The notes under the pieces are model-generated. The model did no database searches, was not told where the DNA came from, and worked only from the letters and a program-made list of their open reading frames with translations. Of a stretch of DNA of 64,000 nucleotides, positions 24,217-34,333 are shown piece after piece (within the stretch, counting starts at the first letter, position 1; every line of letters begins with the position of its first letter). Position numbers and translations under genes: made by a program. The stretch covers positions 124,001-188,000 of the forward strand of contig NZ_JAUSTK010000004.1 in the NCBI RefSeq assembly GCF_030812855.1, written 5' to 3'. The stretch is from Paenibacillus wynnii (GTDB lineage: Bacteria > Bacillota > Bacilli > Paenibacillales > Paenibacillaceae).

Positions 24217-25080
24217 ATGTATATAGCAAGTGATTGGAAGGACTACGAAGTTATTGATACCGGAGGCGGGGAGAAGCTGGAGCGTTGGGGAGATGTAATA
24301 CTTAGACGCCCAGACCCACAAATTATTTGGCCTTTGGAGCAGGAAACAGCTCAGTGGAAAAATGTACATGGACATTACCACCGCAGCTCGGCTGGCGGGG
24401 GTCAATGGGAGATGAAGAAAGCTGTCCCTGATCATTGGCACATTAACTACGGCAAGTTGAAATTCCAACTTCGTCCGACTAACTTTAAACATACGGGATT
24501 ATTCCCTGAGCAAGCGGCGAACTGGAAATGGATGATGGACAAGATTTCAGCGGCTAACCGTCCCATCCAAGTGCTTAACCTTTTTGCCTACACAGGAGGA
24601 GCAACTGTAGCAGCGGCTAGTGTAGGGGCTTCAGTTGTTCACGTTGATGCCGCTAAAGGCATGGTGCAATGGGCGAAGGATAATGTGAAGCTGTCCGGTC
24701 TCAGCGAACGCCCTGTCCGCTACATCACAGACGACGTGTTCAAGTTCGTTCAGCGTGAACAGCGACGCGGCAGTAAATATGATGCGATAATCATGGATCC
24801 CCCTTCTTATGGCAGAGGGCCAAGCGGCGAAATGTGGAAGCTGGAATCCAGTCTCTATCCTTTCCTAGAAAGCTGTATGGAAATTATGAGTGACAATCCT
24901 TTGTTCATGCTCATTAACTCTTATACAACAGGGATCTCTCCAACTGTACTGAGAAATATGCTGTCGATGACGATGGGTAAGCGCTACGGCGGCAAGCTGA
25001 CCTCCGGCGAGATCGGCTTACCGATTACCTCCACCGGAATGAACCTTCCTTGCGGTATCTTGGGACGCTGGGAGGCGTAA
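24217..25080 (+). CDS. Class I SAM-dependent methyltransferase, RlmI/RlmK-like
   Basis: A 287-residue enzyme, probably a 23S rRNA cytosine or guanine methyltransferase. The SAM site is VLNLFAYTGGATVAAASVGA, followed by VVHVDAAKGMVQWAKDN (acidic loop) and the catalytic-type motif DAIIMDPPSYGRG (DPPS/Y). The PUA domain of full RlmI is missing, as in many short Firmicute relatives. The open frame starts at 24205, but that ATG abuts AAGG; the ATG at 24217 (MYIASDW), 8 nt after GAAGGATGG, is better. The next gene, a pseudouridine synthase, begins 3 bp after its stop, so both form an RNA-modification pair. Confidence 0.88.
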   Translation: MYIASDWKDYEVIDTGGGEKLERWGDVILRRPDPQIIWPLEQETAQWKNVHGHYHRSSAGGGQWEMKKAVPDHWHINYGKLKFQLRPTNFKHTGLFPEQAANWKWMMDKISAANRPIQVLNLFAYTGGATVAAASVGASVVHVDAAKGMVQWAKDNVKLSGLSERPVRYITDDVFKFVQREQRRGSKYDAIIMDPPSYGRGPSGEMWKLESSLYPFLESCMEIMSDNPLFMLINSYTTGISPTVLRNMLSMTMGKRYGGKLTSGEIGLPITSTGMNLPCGILGRWEA

Positions 25081-25083
25081 GCC

Positions 25084-25812
25084 ATGGCACAGCATGAGAG
25101 TCAGAACGGGTTGCCATCTGTCGAGATTTTATATGAGGACAATCATCTGCTCGGCATTGTGAAGCCTGTTAATGTTCCTGTACAAGAGGATGCCACAGGA
25201 GATCTGGATCTCCTCAATATCCTTAAAGAGGATGTTAAATTGCGTTATAACAAGCCCGGCAATGTGTATATGGGATTGGTTCATCGTCTGGACCGACCCG
25301 TAGGCGGTGCGATGGTATTCGCCAAAACCTCCAAGTCCGCATCACGTCTCTCGGAAAGCGTACGCAGCCGAAGTTTCCGTAAAATTTACCTTACAGTGGT
25401 TCACGGAACGCTCCCTACCTCGCAGGGACGTCTTACAGACACTCTGTTAAAGGATGAAAAAAGCAATACCGTTAGCGTTGTTCGAAAAGGAACACCCGGC
25501 GGTAAGGAAGCTATTTTGGATTACACCGTACTCGGGACTTCGGGAGGTTTCAGCCTGCTCAAGGTAGATCTGCTAACCGGACGTTCCCACCAAATTCGTG
25601 TGCAGCTTAGTTCCAAGGGCTGTCCGCTCTATGGTGATCAGAAGTACGGTGCCTCGGTGAATAAACCGGGACAGCAAATTGCACTTTGGTCGGCACTTGT
25701 TGGGTTCCCCCATCCTACAACCAAAGAAGATATACAGTTAATATCCCTACCGCCGCAAAGCCATCCTTGGAATTTGTGGGCGCAGGAATTACAAAAGCAG
25801 GCCGTCCGTTAA
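25084..25812 (+). CDS. RluA family pseudouridine synthase
   Basis: A 242-residue RNA-uridine isomerase. The catalytic motif is GLVHRLDRPVGGAMVFAKT, with the invariant Asp in HRLD. Other conserved segments are SVRSRSFRKIYLTVVHG and LLTGRSHQIRVQLSSKGCPLYGD. There is no N-terminal S4 domain, as in the short RluA group. GGGAGG lies 8 nt before ATG, inside the end of the methyltransferase gene. The RNA target cannot be assigned by eye. Confidence 0.9.
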   Translation: MAQHESQNGLPSVEILYEDNHLLGIVKPVNVPVQEDATGDLDLLNILKEDVKLRYNKPGNVYMGLVHRLDRPVGGAMVFAKTSKSASRLSESVRSRSFRKIYLTVVHGTLPTSQGRLTDTLLKDEKSNTVSVVRKGTPGGKEAILDYTVLGTSGGFSLLKVDLLTGRSHQIRVQLSSKGCPLYGDQKYGASVNKPGQQIALWSALVGFPHPTTKEDIQLISLPPQSHPWNLWAQELQKQAVR

Positions 25813-25829
25813 TGGACGACCTGCTTTTT
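25795..25829 (+). terminator. Terminator of the RNA-modification pair
   Basis: AGCAGGCCGTCC pairs with GGACG.CCTGCT around GTTAAT, followed by TTTTTC. The 5' arm overlaps the last codons of the pseudouridine synthase. Confidence 0.9.
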
Positions 25830-25896
25830 CACATGAATTCCGCTTCAGTTGGATCATATGTAAACGTTCTTACTAACAATTGTAGAAATAACAACC

Positions 25897-26328
25897 TTAA
25901 GACGTTGCAGCCTCAGGTGTTGAAGTAACAACCATCTTTCCCATCAGATATAGCAACAACTGCTGATTGTGTGAAGAAATAGGATCTAATGCTTCAGCAA
26001 AAAAGTCACTGCGTATCTTTAAGCCACGCTCCGTTTCCTTCTTCCCTGTCTCGGTGATACTGATCCATACTATCCGGCGGTCAGCAATATCCCGGTCGCG
26101 GCTGATTAACTCATGTTTCTCCATTCGGTCAAGGAGCATGGTAACTGCTGCCGGACTGGTCGCCAGATGTGGTGCCAAATCAGAAGGTTTCATGACATCA
26201 CGCTCTTGAAGCAATTCCAGCACAGTGAGTTGGGCATCCGTCAACGTCGGGGCAAGCTTGCTATCCATGTGTAGCTTATAGTCCTTCAAAATCTTATGCC
26301 AAATTTTACTGAATTCAGAGGAGTGCAC
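25897..26328 (-). CDS. MarR family transcriptional regulator
   Basis: A 143-residue winged-helix protein: LTDAQLTVLELLQERDVMKPSDL leads to the recognition helix TSPAAVTMLLDRMEKHELISR, and the wing DRDIADRRIVWISITETGK carries the DxRxxxIxLT-like signature. The start is GTG (MHSSEF), with AAGGAA upstream. The neighbouring genes do not suggest a target; it may autoregulate. It converges with the RNA-modification pair. Confidence 0.9.
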   Translation of the reverse strand: MHSSEFSKIWHKILKDYKLHMDSKLAPTLTDAQLTVLELLQERDVMKPSDLAPHLATSPAAVTMLLDRMEKHELISRDRDIADRRIVWISITETGKKETERGLKIRSDFFAEALDPISSHNQQLLLYLMGKMVVTSTPEAATS

Positions 26329-26436
26329 ACTTATTCCTTCCTTTCCCCACGGTTCTTTTCTGTATATCTACATTTCGCGAAAAAGATTCTATTTCCTGCA
26401 AAAGGAAAAAAATAAAATACTAACAATTATGCATAA

Positions 26437-26476
26437 AGGCGTTTGATCGCTCTCTTAGGAGATAGATCAAACGCCT
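26437..26476 (-). terminator. Terminator of parC
   Basis: AGGCGTTTGATC pairs with GATCAAACGCCT across a 16-nt loop, just after the parC stop on the minus strand; T-rich sequence follows. Confidence 0.85.
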
Positions 26477-26497
26477 CTTATTATTGTTAAGTTTCCA

Positions 26498-28939
26498 TTA
26501 CTTAATCGTAAGTATGATATTTAATATCTCGTCTTTTTTCTCAACTGGGACAATCTGCTTGCCTATAGACCGGCGTTCTCCAAGAGGTGCAGATTCGGAA
26601 GTAAACGTGTGTATCAAACCATCCTGTGTAACAGCAGTTAGTTCCAGCGGATCTTTGCAATAGAACGCACCCGCTAATCGGCTTCCGTTCGGACGAACCC
26701 GCTTACCTTCCTTGAATTCAAACGTCGGCATCCCTTTGCCCCCGCGGCTCTGGGATGGATAATCCAAGAGCAGTGTACGCTTGGCATAGCCTAGATCCGT
26801 AATGGTCAAGATTTCGCCTTCATCTTCGCTGACCCAGAAGCAGGATAGGATACTATCACCCTCCCGCAATTGAATCCCTCTTACTCCGGATGCCACCCGA
26901 CCCATTGGATTTACCTCATTCTCATGGAACCTGATGCTCATCCCTTCGCGAGTGACCAAAACTATGTCCTTGTCATTCCGGCTAATCGCCACCGTAAGGA
27001 CTTCATCTCCCTCAGCCACCTTACAGGCTGCTACTGCTCCAGAACGGCTTGTGGAGTACTCCTTGAGCTCTGTACGCTTCACCTGACCCTTACGGGTGAT
27101 AAACACAAGACTTTGCTGCGGATCTTCCAGATTATTCACGGGCAGAACACTAACTACCCCATCGCCTTTAGCCAAGCTGATGACGTTTACTATCGCTGTT
27201 CCGGGATCTTTCCATTTAAACTCTGGAATTTGATGAACCGGAAGCAAGAAATACTGGCCTTTACGGGTAAATACCAGCAAGCTGTCCCTTGTATTCAGAT
27301 CCATCAGCTTAACGATATGGTCGCCTTCCTTAACCCCGGAAGTATGTCTTTCACTGCCGGAACGGGTAAAGGAAAGCATACTAGTACGCTTAATATAACC
27401 GTCAGAAGAAAGCGCGACTAACACTTCCTCTGCGTTAACCAGCACTTCAAGACTGACCTTGAGCTCCTCTACTTCACCTTGGATGAGAGAGCGGCGGTCT
27501 ATCCCGTATTTTTCACGAATCTCCATGAGTTCTTTGCGGATTACAGCGATCAGCTTCTTATCACTGTCCAATATCCCCTGTAGAACCGCAATCCGAGCAT
27601 GCATTTCGTCAAGTTCCTTCTGTAGAGAGTTAATCTCCAAGTTGGTTAGACGATATAATTGCAAAGTAAGAATAGAGTCTGCCTGACGTTCGCTGAAACC
27701 AAACATCCACACCAGGTTATTCTGGGCATCCTGACGATTCTTCGACGCTTTGATTGCCGCAATAATTTCATCCAAGATGTTCAGGGCTTTAACTAGCCCT
27801 TCCAACACATGGGCACGATCTTCTGCACGTTCCAAATCATAGCGTGTCCGATGCGTTACCACTTCGCGTTGATGGGCGATATAGGCTTCCAAGATCGATT
27901 TTAAACCGAGCTGCTGGGGCGCTTTGTTAACAATCGCCACCATGTTGAAGTTATATGTAACCTGCAGATCCGTTTTCTTGAGTAAATAAGCCAGAATCCC
28001 TTGTGCGTCCGCTTCCTTCTTCAATTCCACCACGATACGAAGGCCTTCCCGCCCGCTCTCGTCACGAACTTCGGCAATACCCTCAATTTTCTTCTCTAGA
28101 CGGATATTTTCCATTGCAGTAACCAGTCGTGACTTCACGATTTGATAAGGGACCTCAGTAATGACAATCTGCTGCTTGCCACCGCGTAAATTCTCAATAT
28201 CCGTCTTAGACCGCAAGTAGATGCGACCCTTGCCGGTACGATAAGCATCCATGATTCCGTCGCCGCCCATAATGGTGCCGCCTGTTGGAAAATCCGGACC
28301 TTTGATGAAGGTCATGATATCTTCAAGCTCAATATCGGGCTTTTGCATTACTGCTATACAGGCATCAATGACTTCGCGCAGATTATGTGGTGGAATTTCG
28401 GTTGCAAAACCTGCAGAAATACCACTTGCACCGTTCACAAGCAGATTCGGATACCGTGAAGGAACAACGACAGGCTCTTTAGTTGTATTGTCAAAGTTAT
28501 CCTTGAACAATACGGTCCGCTTCTCAATATCCCGCATCATTTCCATAGCTATCGGAGACAAGCGAGCCTCCGTATACCGCATAGCCGCAGCTGGATCATC
28601 ATCCATCGAACCCCAGTTGCCATGTCCGTCAACAAGCACATGTCCCATCTTCCAAGGCTGTGCCATACGCACCATGCCGTCGTAAATCGAGGAGTCACCG
28701 TGAGGATGGTAGTTACCCATTACGTCCCCGACAGTTTTTGCAGATTTCCGATACGGCTTGTCCGGAGTATTGCCGGAATCATACATCGCATACAAAATAC
28801 GACGTTGAACCGGCTTCAGACCATCACGCACATCGGGAATAGCGCGGTCCTGAATGATATATTTGGAATACCGGCCAAAACGGTCACCGACGACCTCTTC
28901 CAGAAAAGCCGGTAAAAATTGTTCTGATAAACTACTCAT
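26498..28939 (-). CDS. parC: DNA topoisomerase IV subunit A
   Basis: An 813-residue ParC; it decatenates daughter chromosomes with ParE. The N-terminal breakage-reunion domain has [20 protein letters not shown], the quinolone-determining region [18 protein letters not shown] (wild-type Ser-Ser at the usual resistance site), and the catalytic Tyr in [10 protein letters not shown]. The C-terminal beta-pinwheel carries repeats (for example [36 protein letters not shown]). The GyrA box (QRRGGKG) is replaced by [17 protein letters not shown], marking it as ParC-like. AGAAGGTGAG precedes ATG. It is downstream of parE, separated by a 266-bp gap holding a repeat element. Confidence 0.95.
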   Translation of the reverse strand: MSSLSEQFLPAFLEEVVGDRFGRYSKYIIQDRAIPDVRDGLKPVQRRILYAMYDSGNTPDKPYRKSAKTVGDVMGNYHPHGDSSIYDGMVRMAQPWKMGHVLVDGHGNWGSMDDDPAAAMRYTEARLSPIAMEMMRDIEKRTVLFKDNFDNTTKEPVVVPSRYPNLLVNGASGISAGFATEIPPHNLREVIDACIAVMQKPDIELEDIMTFIKGPDFPTGGTIMGGDGIMDAYRTGKGRIYLRSKTDIENLRGGKQQIVITEVPYQIVKSRLVTAMENIRLEKKIEGIAEVRDESGREGLRIVVELKKEADAQGILAYLLKKTDLQVTYNFNMVAIVNKAPQQLGLKSILEAYIAHQREVVTHRTRYDLERAEDRAHVLEGLVKALNILDEIIAAIKASKNRQDAQNNLVWMFGFSERQADSILTLQLYRLTNLEINSLQKELDEMHARIAVLQGILDSDKKLIAVIRKELMEIREKYGIDRRSLIQGEVEELKVSLEVLVNAEEVLVALSSDGYIKRTSMLSFTRSGSERHTSGVKEGDHIVKLMDLNTRDSLLVFTRKGQYFLLPVHQIPEFKWKDPGTAIVNVISLAKGDGVVSVLPVNNLEDPQQSLVFITRKGQVKRTELKEYSTSRSGAVAACKVAEGDEVLTVAISRNDKDIVLVTREGMSIRFHENEVNPMGRVASGVRGIQLREGDSILSCFWVSEDEGEILTITDLGYAKRTLLLDYPSQSRGGKGMPTFEFKEGKRVRPNGSRLAGAFYCKDPLELTAVTQDGLIHTFTSESAPLGERRSIGKQIVPVEKKDEILNIILTIK

Positions 28940-28999
28940 TGGCTCACCTTCTGTTCCTCAATCTGTCCATGTTTTTTAAACATTGGTATTATTCAGACA

Positions 29000-29140
29000 C
29001 TCCGCTGGCGGATCATTCCTCCGGTCGCTGTTGTTCCCAGATTTTCTGATTATAGCCGCTGATCGCGGTTAAAATCCGGGAACAAAGGCGAACGCTACGC
29101 TCCTCCAGAACGATTCCGCCTACTCCGTTTGCCTATCACC
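29000..29140 (-). repeat. Dispersed double-hairpin element, copy B (short type), between parE and parC
   Basis: TTGTTCCCAGATTTT (29031-29045) pairs with AAAATCCGGGAACAA (29071-29085) with one mismatch; inner GCCGC/GCGGT. It is followed by ACAAAGGCGAACGCT, as in copy C. Hairpin 1 of the long type is absent. Confidence 0.8.
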
Positions 29141-29205
29141 AAAAAAATAAAAAAAGGGAAGTATTCGTCACTTGCCACTTACTGCACTACTCAAAATCTT
29201 AAGTG

Positions 29206-31188
29206 CTATTCTACGATTTCGGTGAAATCGACGTTCTCAACGATCCAGCGTTTACGGGGATCGACTTTGTCACCCATTAGAGTGGACACACGGCGCTCAG
29301 CTTTTGCAGCGTCCTCAATCTGCACTTGTAGAAGTGTGCGGGATTCAGGATTCATTGTCGTTTCCCATAGCTGGTCAGGATTCATCTCTCCCAATCCCTT
29401 ATAACGCTGCAACTCGAAGTTTTTACCGAATTCCTTCAGGTAATTCTGTAGTTCTTCATCGCTCCATGCATAACGCACCGTTTCCAGCTTTCCTGTCTTT
29501 CGAGTCAGCTTATACAGTGGCGGTTGGGCCAGATATACTTTTCCGGCATCAATCAAAGGCTTCATATACCGATAGAAGAACGTAAGCAGCAGCACTTGTA
29601 TATGCGCTCCGTCAGTATCCGCATCGGTCATAATAATGATTTTGGAATAATTGCTGTCTTCCACGGCAAATTCCGTGCCAATCCCCGCTCCAATCGCAGA
29701 GATGATTGCTTTGTACTCATCATTCTTCAAAATGTCCAGCAGCTTGGCCTTTTCAGGATTCATCGGCTTGCCCTTAAGCGGCAAAATAGCCTGAATCTTA
29801 GAATCACGGCCCTGCTTCGCCGACCCTCCAGCGGAATCCCCTTCCACAATGAACAACTCTGTACGCGTAACATCTTTGGACTGAGCAGGTGTCAGCTTCC
29901 CGCCAAGATTCGAGCTTTCGCTCCGTTTTTTTCCTGTGCGGATTTCATCACGGGCTTTGCGGGCCGCTTCACGAGCCTTGGAGGCTTGGATCGATTTCTT
30001 CAAGAGGCTCTGCGCAACCTGGGGGTTTTCCTCCAGAAAACGCGCCATATTCTCGGAAACCATATAGTCTACAGCACTGCGAGCAGAAGCACTCCCTAAC
30101 TGATCCTTGGTCTGACCGACAAATTCAACTTCAGACATTTTCACGCTGATTACAGCCATCATGCCTTCCCGCAAATCATTGCCTTCCAGATTCTTATCTT
30201 TCTCTTTCAGCAATTGTGTACGCCTTGCATAATCATTCATGACACGAGTATAGGCTGTTTTGAAGCCGGTCTCATGTGTTCCTCCGCTGCGGGTAGGAAT
30301 CGAGTTCACAAAGGAAGCTATGGTTTCGGTATAGCCAGCATTATACTGAAGGGCTATCTCTACTTCTATATCATCCTTCTCTGCAGTGAAGTGGATGACA
30401 TCATGTAATACATCCTTGCCTTCATTCAGGAATTGAACGAATTGACTTGCTCCGCCTTCATAGAAATACTCATCCTGCTTATTGCTTCGATCATCTGTAA
30501 GTGTGATTCGCAGACCAGAATTAAGGAATGCTATCTCCTGAATTCTTTCGGCAAGCGTATCGTAGTTAAGAGCAATCCCATTCGGGAAGACACGAATATC
30601 CGGTTTGAAGGTAATCTTCGAACCGGTTTTGTTCGTATTACCCAAGACTTCCAAACCCGTAACCGGCTCACCTACATGCTCTTTCCCGTTCTTATCTACC
30701 CAATATTCGAAGCGCTGCCGGTGAATTTTGCCTTCGCGGTAAATCTCGACCTCCAGCCACTCGGACAAAGCATTGGTAACTGAAGCCCCTACTCCGTGCA
30801 ACCCGCCCGATTTCTTGTAGCCTGAACCGCCGAATTTTCCGCCGGCATGCAGAATCGTAAACACGACCTGCGGCGTGGGTACTCCCGTCTTGTGCATTCC
30901 TGTCGGTATTCCCCGACCGTTGTCAATCACGGTAACCGAGCCATCCTTGCGCAGCGTAATATCAATTTTGGAACAATATTTCGCCAAATGTTCATCTACT
31001 GCGTTATCAACAATTTCCCATACTAGATGGTGCAGCCCCGAGGCGCTAGTACTGCCAATATACATGCCAGGTCGTTTGCGTACTGCAACCAGACCTTCGA
31101 GCACTTGAATGTCGTCAGCATCGTATCCAGTCCGGCCTGCTGCACCGGTCTTTGATGACTCTGCAAACATATCGATCTGTTCGAGCAT
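29206..31188 (-). CDS. parE: DNA topoisomerase IV subunit B
   Basis: A 660-residue GHKL ATPase subunit. VRKRPGMYIGSTSASGLHHL and EIVDNAVDEHLA form the ATP site; VIDNGRGIP and GGLHGVGASVTNALS follow. The TOPRIM domain has LFIVEGDSAGGSAKQGRD and MTDADTDGAHI with its Mg-binding acids. AAGGAGG lies 7 nt before the ATG. Downstream on the same strand is parC, with the repeat copy B in the 266-bp interval, so the pair is probably one operon with an unusually long spacer. Confidence 0.95.
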   Translation of the reverse strand: MLEQIDMFAESSKTGAAGRTGYDADDIQVLEGLVAVRKRPGMYIGSTSASGLHHLVWEIVDNAVDEHLAKYCSKIDITLRKDGSVTVIDNGRGIPTGMHKTGVPTPQVVFTILHAGGKFGGSGYKKSGGLHGVGASVTNALSEWLEVEIYREGKIHRQRFEYWVDKNGKEHVGEPVTGLEVLGNTNKTGSKITFKPDIRVFPNGIALNYDTLAERIQEIAFLNSGLRITLTDDRSNKQDEYFYEGGASQFVQFLNEGKDVLHDVIHFTAEKDDIEVEIALQYNAGYTETIASFVNSIPTRSGGTHETGFKTAYTRVMNDYARRTQLLKEKDKNLEGNDLREGMMAVISVKMSEVEFVGQTKDQLGSASARSAVDYMVSENMARFLEENPQVAQSLLKKSIQASKAREAARKARDEIRTGKKRSESSNLGGKLTPAQSKDVTRTELFIVEGDSAGGSAKQGRDSKIQAILPLKGKPMNPEKAKLLDILKNDEYKAIISAIGAGIGTEFAVEDSNYSKIIIMTDADTDGAHIQVLLLTFFYRYMKPLIDAGKVYLAQPPLYKLTRKTGKLETVRYAWSDEELQNYLKEFGKNFELQRYKGLGEMNPDQLWETTMNPESRTLLQVQIEDAAKAERRVSTLMGDKVDPRKRWIVENVDFTEIVE

Positions 31189-31255
31189 TCATGCTCCTCC
31201 TTCTTTTGTCTCTATACCCAAAATGCAAACAAACGTTTTGGTCACTTTGTTTATT

Positions 31256-32254
31256 CTAATTCAAGATATCCCGTTTCGTAAAGACGGTGAATGAAATGAT
31301 CACTGAAATCAAACCCCATGTGCCCAGCACTGCCATTGAAAATGGAAGGGTCATTCCCTCTATCGGCGAGGGTGTACCCGCTAAATATCCGGTTAGCCCC
31401 AGGTTAACCATAAACAAATATTTGGCAGTTGTCCAAGCCGATGCCATGTTCGTTAATATGGTTCCAGCGATTAGTGTTGCCATCATTACCACGATACTGG
31501 CCGCCGTGCTGCGCACGAGTACAGAAACCATAAAAGCCAATAAAGCTACAACGATACTGACAAACCAGATCAAACCGCATTGCATAAGGATATACTTCCA
31601 TTGAGGCACTGCGTGCACTGTAGACATATTTACGGTATCCCCGCCGATCTGAAATCCTGTAAATACCGGCACATTAAACCCTCTGTACCCAAAGGCCAGT
31701 CCTGAAATTAAGTAGCTTACTAAAAATGTAGACAAAACAATCAATGAAACAAACATGATCAGAGCCGTCATTTTACTGAAGAGTACCCTCCAACGTTTAA
31801 CCGGCCTTGTTAGAAGCATCTTAATTGTACCTGTGGTTCTTTCACCTGATACTAGATCGGAGGCCACTGCCATAATCAAGAGCGGAATGAATAACGTTAC
31901 GGAGTTGTCCAAAAATTCGCGAGTAAAGGTAACTCCACTCGGTTCATTCGGATTCACATCATGGTCAAGATAATATTGAAGCTGCTGTACAAAAATACGG
32001 CGGTACGATTTCCACTCCTCAGGAATCCGGTCACTGCTTAGTGAATTCTGGTTATCGGTAATCTGCTGTTGTACTTCTAATCGCCAATCAGAGTTGAATT
32101 TATCCTGACTGCGCTCAGCTATACGCATCTGTGCATAGGTGAACATCGGTACCAATACAGCCAGAATAAGCAGAATAACATAAAAACGTTTCTTTTTCAG
32201 TATCTTTATGCACTCATTTCGGATGAGCGGCAGTAGATTATTCAATGGTCTCAC
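31256..32254 (-). CDS. ABC-2 type transporter permease
   Basis: A 332-residue membrane protein with about six TM helices: the first at residues 24-42, a large extracytoplasmic loop (45-110), then helices near 115-135, 165-190, 215-240, 245-265 and 300-325. The GERTTGTIKMLLTRPVKRW segment is the ABC-2 coupling motif. It overlaps the ATPase gene by 17 bp. The two form an exporter of the bacitracin- or Na-efflux kind; substrate not known. Confidence 0.87.
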   Translation of the reverse strand: MRPLNNLLPLIRNECIKILKKKRFYVILLILAVLVPMFTYAQMRIAERSQDKFNSDWRLEVQQQITDNQNSLSSDRIPEEWKSYRRIFVQQLQYYLDHDVNPNEPSGVTFTREFLDNSVTLFIPLLIMAVASDLVSGERTTGTIKMLLTRPVKRWRVLFSKMTALIMFVSLIVLSTFLVSYLISGLAFGYRGFNVPVFTGFQIGGDTVNMSTVHAVPQWKYILMQCGLIWFVSIVVALLAFMVSVLVRSTAASIVVMMATLIAGTILTNMASAWTTAKYLFMVNLGLTGYLAGTPSPIEGMTLPFSMAVLGTWGLISVIISFTVFTKRDILN

Positions 32255-33215
32255 CCTCCGTCAGTTTCAAGAATAGCTGTTCCAGTGTAGGGTTGATTTT
32301 ATGCACGCCTCTAACTTCTATACCAGCGGCAACCAGCATGGCAACGATCTCCGGAATTAGCTCATCCTCCATGATCGTAATCACCGAGTTCGTTCCCATA
32401 CCTGCAATTACTGTATCGTCTAAACTGACATCTGCCGGATCTGTTATATTTATTCCGTTTCGGGCTGCAAGCAGTTCCCTACCCTTATCATAAGGCTCAA
32501 CATTCCATAATACATATGGAGAGTTCCTGGATACAAGCTCGTCTACTCCGCCTACAGCCAAAACCCGGCCTTTACTTATAATTGCGACCCGATCGCATAA
32601 AAGCTGAATTTCACTAAGTAGATGGCTGGAGACAAATACAGCTAAACCTTCATCAGCCAGCTGACGGATAAACTCTCGCAGTTCCTTAATGCCTTTAGGG
32701 TCAAGTCCATTTGTTGGCTCATCCAGTATAAGCAGTCGAGGACGTCCGAGCAAAGCTTGTGCGATACCCAACCGCTGACGCATTCCAAGAGAGTAGGTTC
32801 TGACTTTATCATGAATGCGCTGATCCAGTCGTACTATTTCCACTACCTCGGCGATCCGGGCCTCATCCACTCCAGGCTGCATACGGGCAAAGTGCTGTAA
32901 GTTTTCCCAGCCCGTCAAATAGGTATAGACCTCCGGGTTTTCTACGATAGAGCCCACAAATTGCAGTGCTTTTTCAGGATGACGGTTAACATTATACCCG
33001 CAAACAGTAATAGTCCCGGCGCTTGGCCGTATCAAATCAACGAGCATACGTATAGTCGTGGTCTTTCCTGCACCGTTAGGTCCAAGAAAGCCAAATATTT
33101 CGCCTTCTCTTACGTCGAAGGATACATCGTCGATAATCCACTTATGGGCGATTTTTTTACGGACGTTACTAACTGACAAGACAACTTTTGCGGTACTGCC
33201 GTACTCATTATTCAT
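32238..33215 (-). CDS. ABC transporter ATP-binding protein
   Basis: A 325-residue ATPase for the ABC-2 permease. Walker A is FLGPNGAGKTTTIRML, signature YSLGMRQRLGIAQAL, Walker B RLLILDEPTNGLDP, and the H loop is FVSSHLLSE. A C-terminal extension of about 110 residues ends TLEQLFLKLTEGE, as in the BcrA/CcmA group. The open frame starts at 33254, but AAGGAG lies 10 nt before the ATG at 33215 (MNNEYG), which is chosen. Confidence 0.9.
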   Translation of the reverse strand: MNNEYGSTAKVVLSVSNVRKKIAHKWIIDDVSFDVREGEIFGFLGPNGAGKTTTIRMLVDLIRPSAGTITVCGYNVNRHPEKALQFVGSIVENPEVYTYLTGWENLQHFARMQPGVDEARIAEVVEIVRLDQRIHDKVRTYSLGMRQRLGIAQALLGRPRLLILDEPTNGLDPKGIKELREFIRQLADEGLAVFVSSHLLSEIQLLCDRVAIISKGRVLAVGGVDELVSRNSPYVLWNVEPYDKGRELLAARNGINITDPADVSLDDTVIAGMGTNSVITIMEDELIPEIVAMLVAAGIEVRGVHKINPTLEQLFLKLTEGETIE

Positions 33216-33254
33216 ATCCCTACAACTCCTTAGTACCCTCATGTCGAAATCCAT

Positions 33255-33283
33255 AAAAAAACCGCAGTCCTCTAATGCACTGC
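33255..33283 (-). terminator. Terminator overlapping the end of the SGNH esterase gene
   Basis: Minus strand: GCAGT..ACTGC small stem followed by GGTTTTTTT. It lies between the esterase and the exporter operon. Confidence 0.65.
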
Positions 33284-34117
33284 CTGTATAATTCGATCCG
33301 CTATTCGCTGATAACCGTCACCGTTCGGATGAAAATGATCTGTTGAAAGATACTTCTCCAGGTGGTTGTGGAACAAATCAAAAGTCGGTACCAGCGTCAT
33401 GTTACTGTGAGTATTAATGATATCCATGGCTGCATTATTCCAAACTGTGACGGCTTGATTACCGGGAACCCGCAATTCCGGAATATCGCCAAATGGATTA
33501 TATAGGCCCAAAAAATAGATTTTTGCTTCCGGATTAATTTCGGCGATCTTCAGAAGCGCCTCTTCAAGCCGTTTTGAGGCTTCGGGTAGAGCTGCCAAAA
33601 GTTCCTTCGAGGTTAATTCATCTGTTGGAGCCGAGGGTTCATCCGAGGTTGGTGAACTTGTATTGCTGTTACTCTGAACAATACCTGCTCCTCTGAATAA
33701 ATCATTACCGCCTATAGACACCAAAATGGTATTGGCTTGTCGAAGGGTATACTTAACACCTTCTTCGTTGAGTTCATTTTGCAGCCCAAGAGTGGTCAGT
33801 CCATTTATTCCCAGGTTTCCAAGCAAATTTACCTCTTGGTCTCCTTCTGACATTCCCTCAACGGCTCGTTTAACAAATCCGCTCCCTGTATTATCGCCGG
33901 TCCCTTTTGCCAACGAGTCTCCAATAGCGACCACCTTCAAAATTCCGGTCACTTCCTCATCCGGCGCACCCGTCTTCTGTGGCAGAGCGGTCAGAGGAGC
34001 ATCTCCTTGCGGGTAGACAATATCTTTCACCGCATAACCAAAACCAACTATAAAGATTAGGGTTGCTGCTATGGAAATCAGGCATACAAACCGCCAGGTC
34101 CATTTGGAATCATTCAA
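33272..34117 (-). CDS. SGNH/GDSL-type esterase, membrane-anchored
   Basis: A 281-residue protein with one N-terminal TM anchor (FVCLISIAATLIFIVGFGYAV) and an extracellular SGNH hydrolase domain. Block I is VVAIGDSLAKGTG (nucleophile Ser), block III VSIGGNDLFRG (oxyanion Asn), and block V TDHFHPNGDGY, with the catalytic Asp-x-x-His in DHFH. A Ser/Thr/Pro-rich insertion lies near residues 145-165. It resembles the B. subtilis YpmR/LipC group. The frame opens with ATG at 34132, but GGAGG sits just inside it and 8 nt before a TTG at 34117, which I prefer; the difference is five residues. Confidence 0.85.
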   Translation of the reverse strand: MNDSKWTWRFVCLISIAATLIFIVGFGYAVKDIVYPQGDAPLTALPQKTGAPDEEVTGILKVVAIGDSLAKGTGDNTGSGFVKRAVEGMSEGDQEVNLLGNLGINGLTTLGLQNELNEEGVKYTLRQANTILVSIGGNDLFRGAGIVQSNSNTSSPTSDEPSAPTDELTSKELLAALPEASKRLEEALLKIAEINPEAKIYFLGLYNPFGDIPELRVPGNQAVTVWNNAAMDIINTHSNMTLVPTFDLFHNHLEKYLSTDHFHPNGDGYQRIADRIIQAVH

Positions 34118-34268
34118 AAGCCATTCCTCCATATCCCTTATATTCTGCCAAATTGTTCAGTAATTTTAGCTATGTAGTTAAACATAAATCTTCTATCTGC
34201 AATTTGCAAATGTTCCTAATCAGGAATAGATGACAAGGACATAAATACACAATTATACTTGCTCATAA

Positions 34269-34307
34269 TAAAAAACGCTCTCCGCTAATAGGCGAAGAAC
34301 GTTTTTT
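34269..34307 (-). terminator. Terminator of the CAP-protein gene
   Basis: AAAAAACG.TCT.CGC pairs with GCG.AGA.CGTTTTTT with three mismatched pairs around TAATAG; symmetrical T/A runs on both sides. Confidence 0.75.
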
Positions 34308-34333
34308 CCTGTAAGACTTTGTCACTGATTTGC

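Noticed and set aside
27900..28939. Assignment of the topoisomerase A gene as gyrA
   Set aside because: It directly follows a parE-type gene, lacks the canonical GyrA box and is not next to gyrB/recF; ParC fits better.
29524..30099. 191-codon plus-strand frame opposite parE
   Set aside because: Shadow of parE; no start signals.
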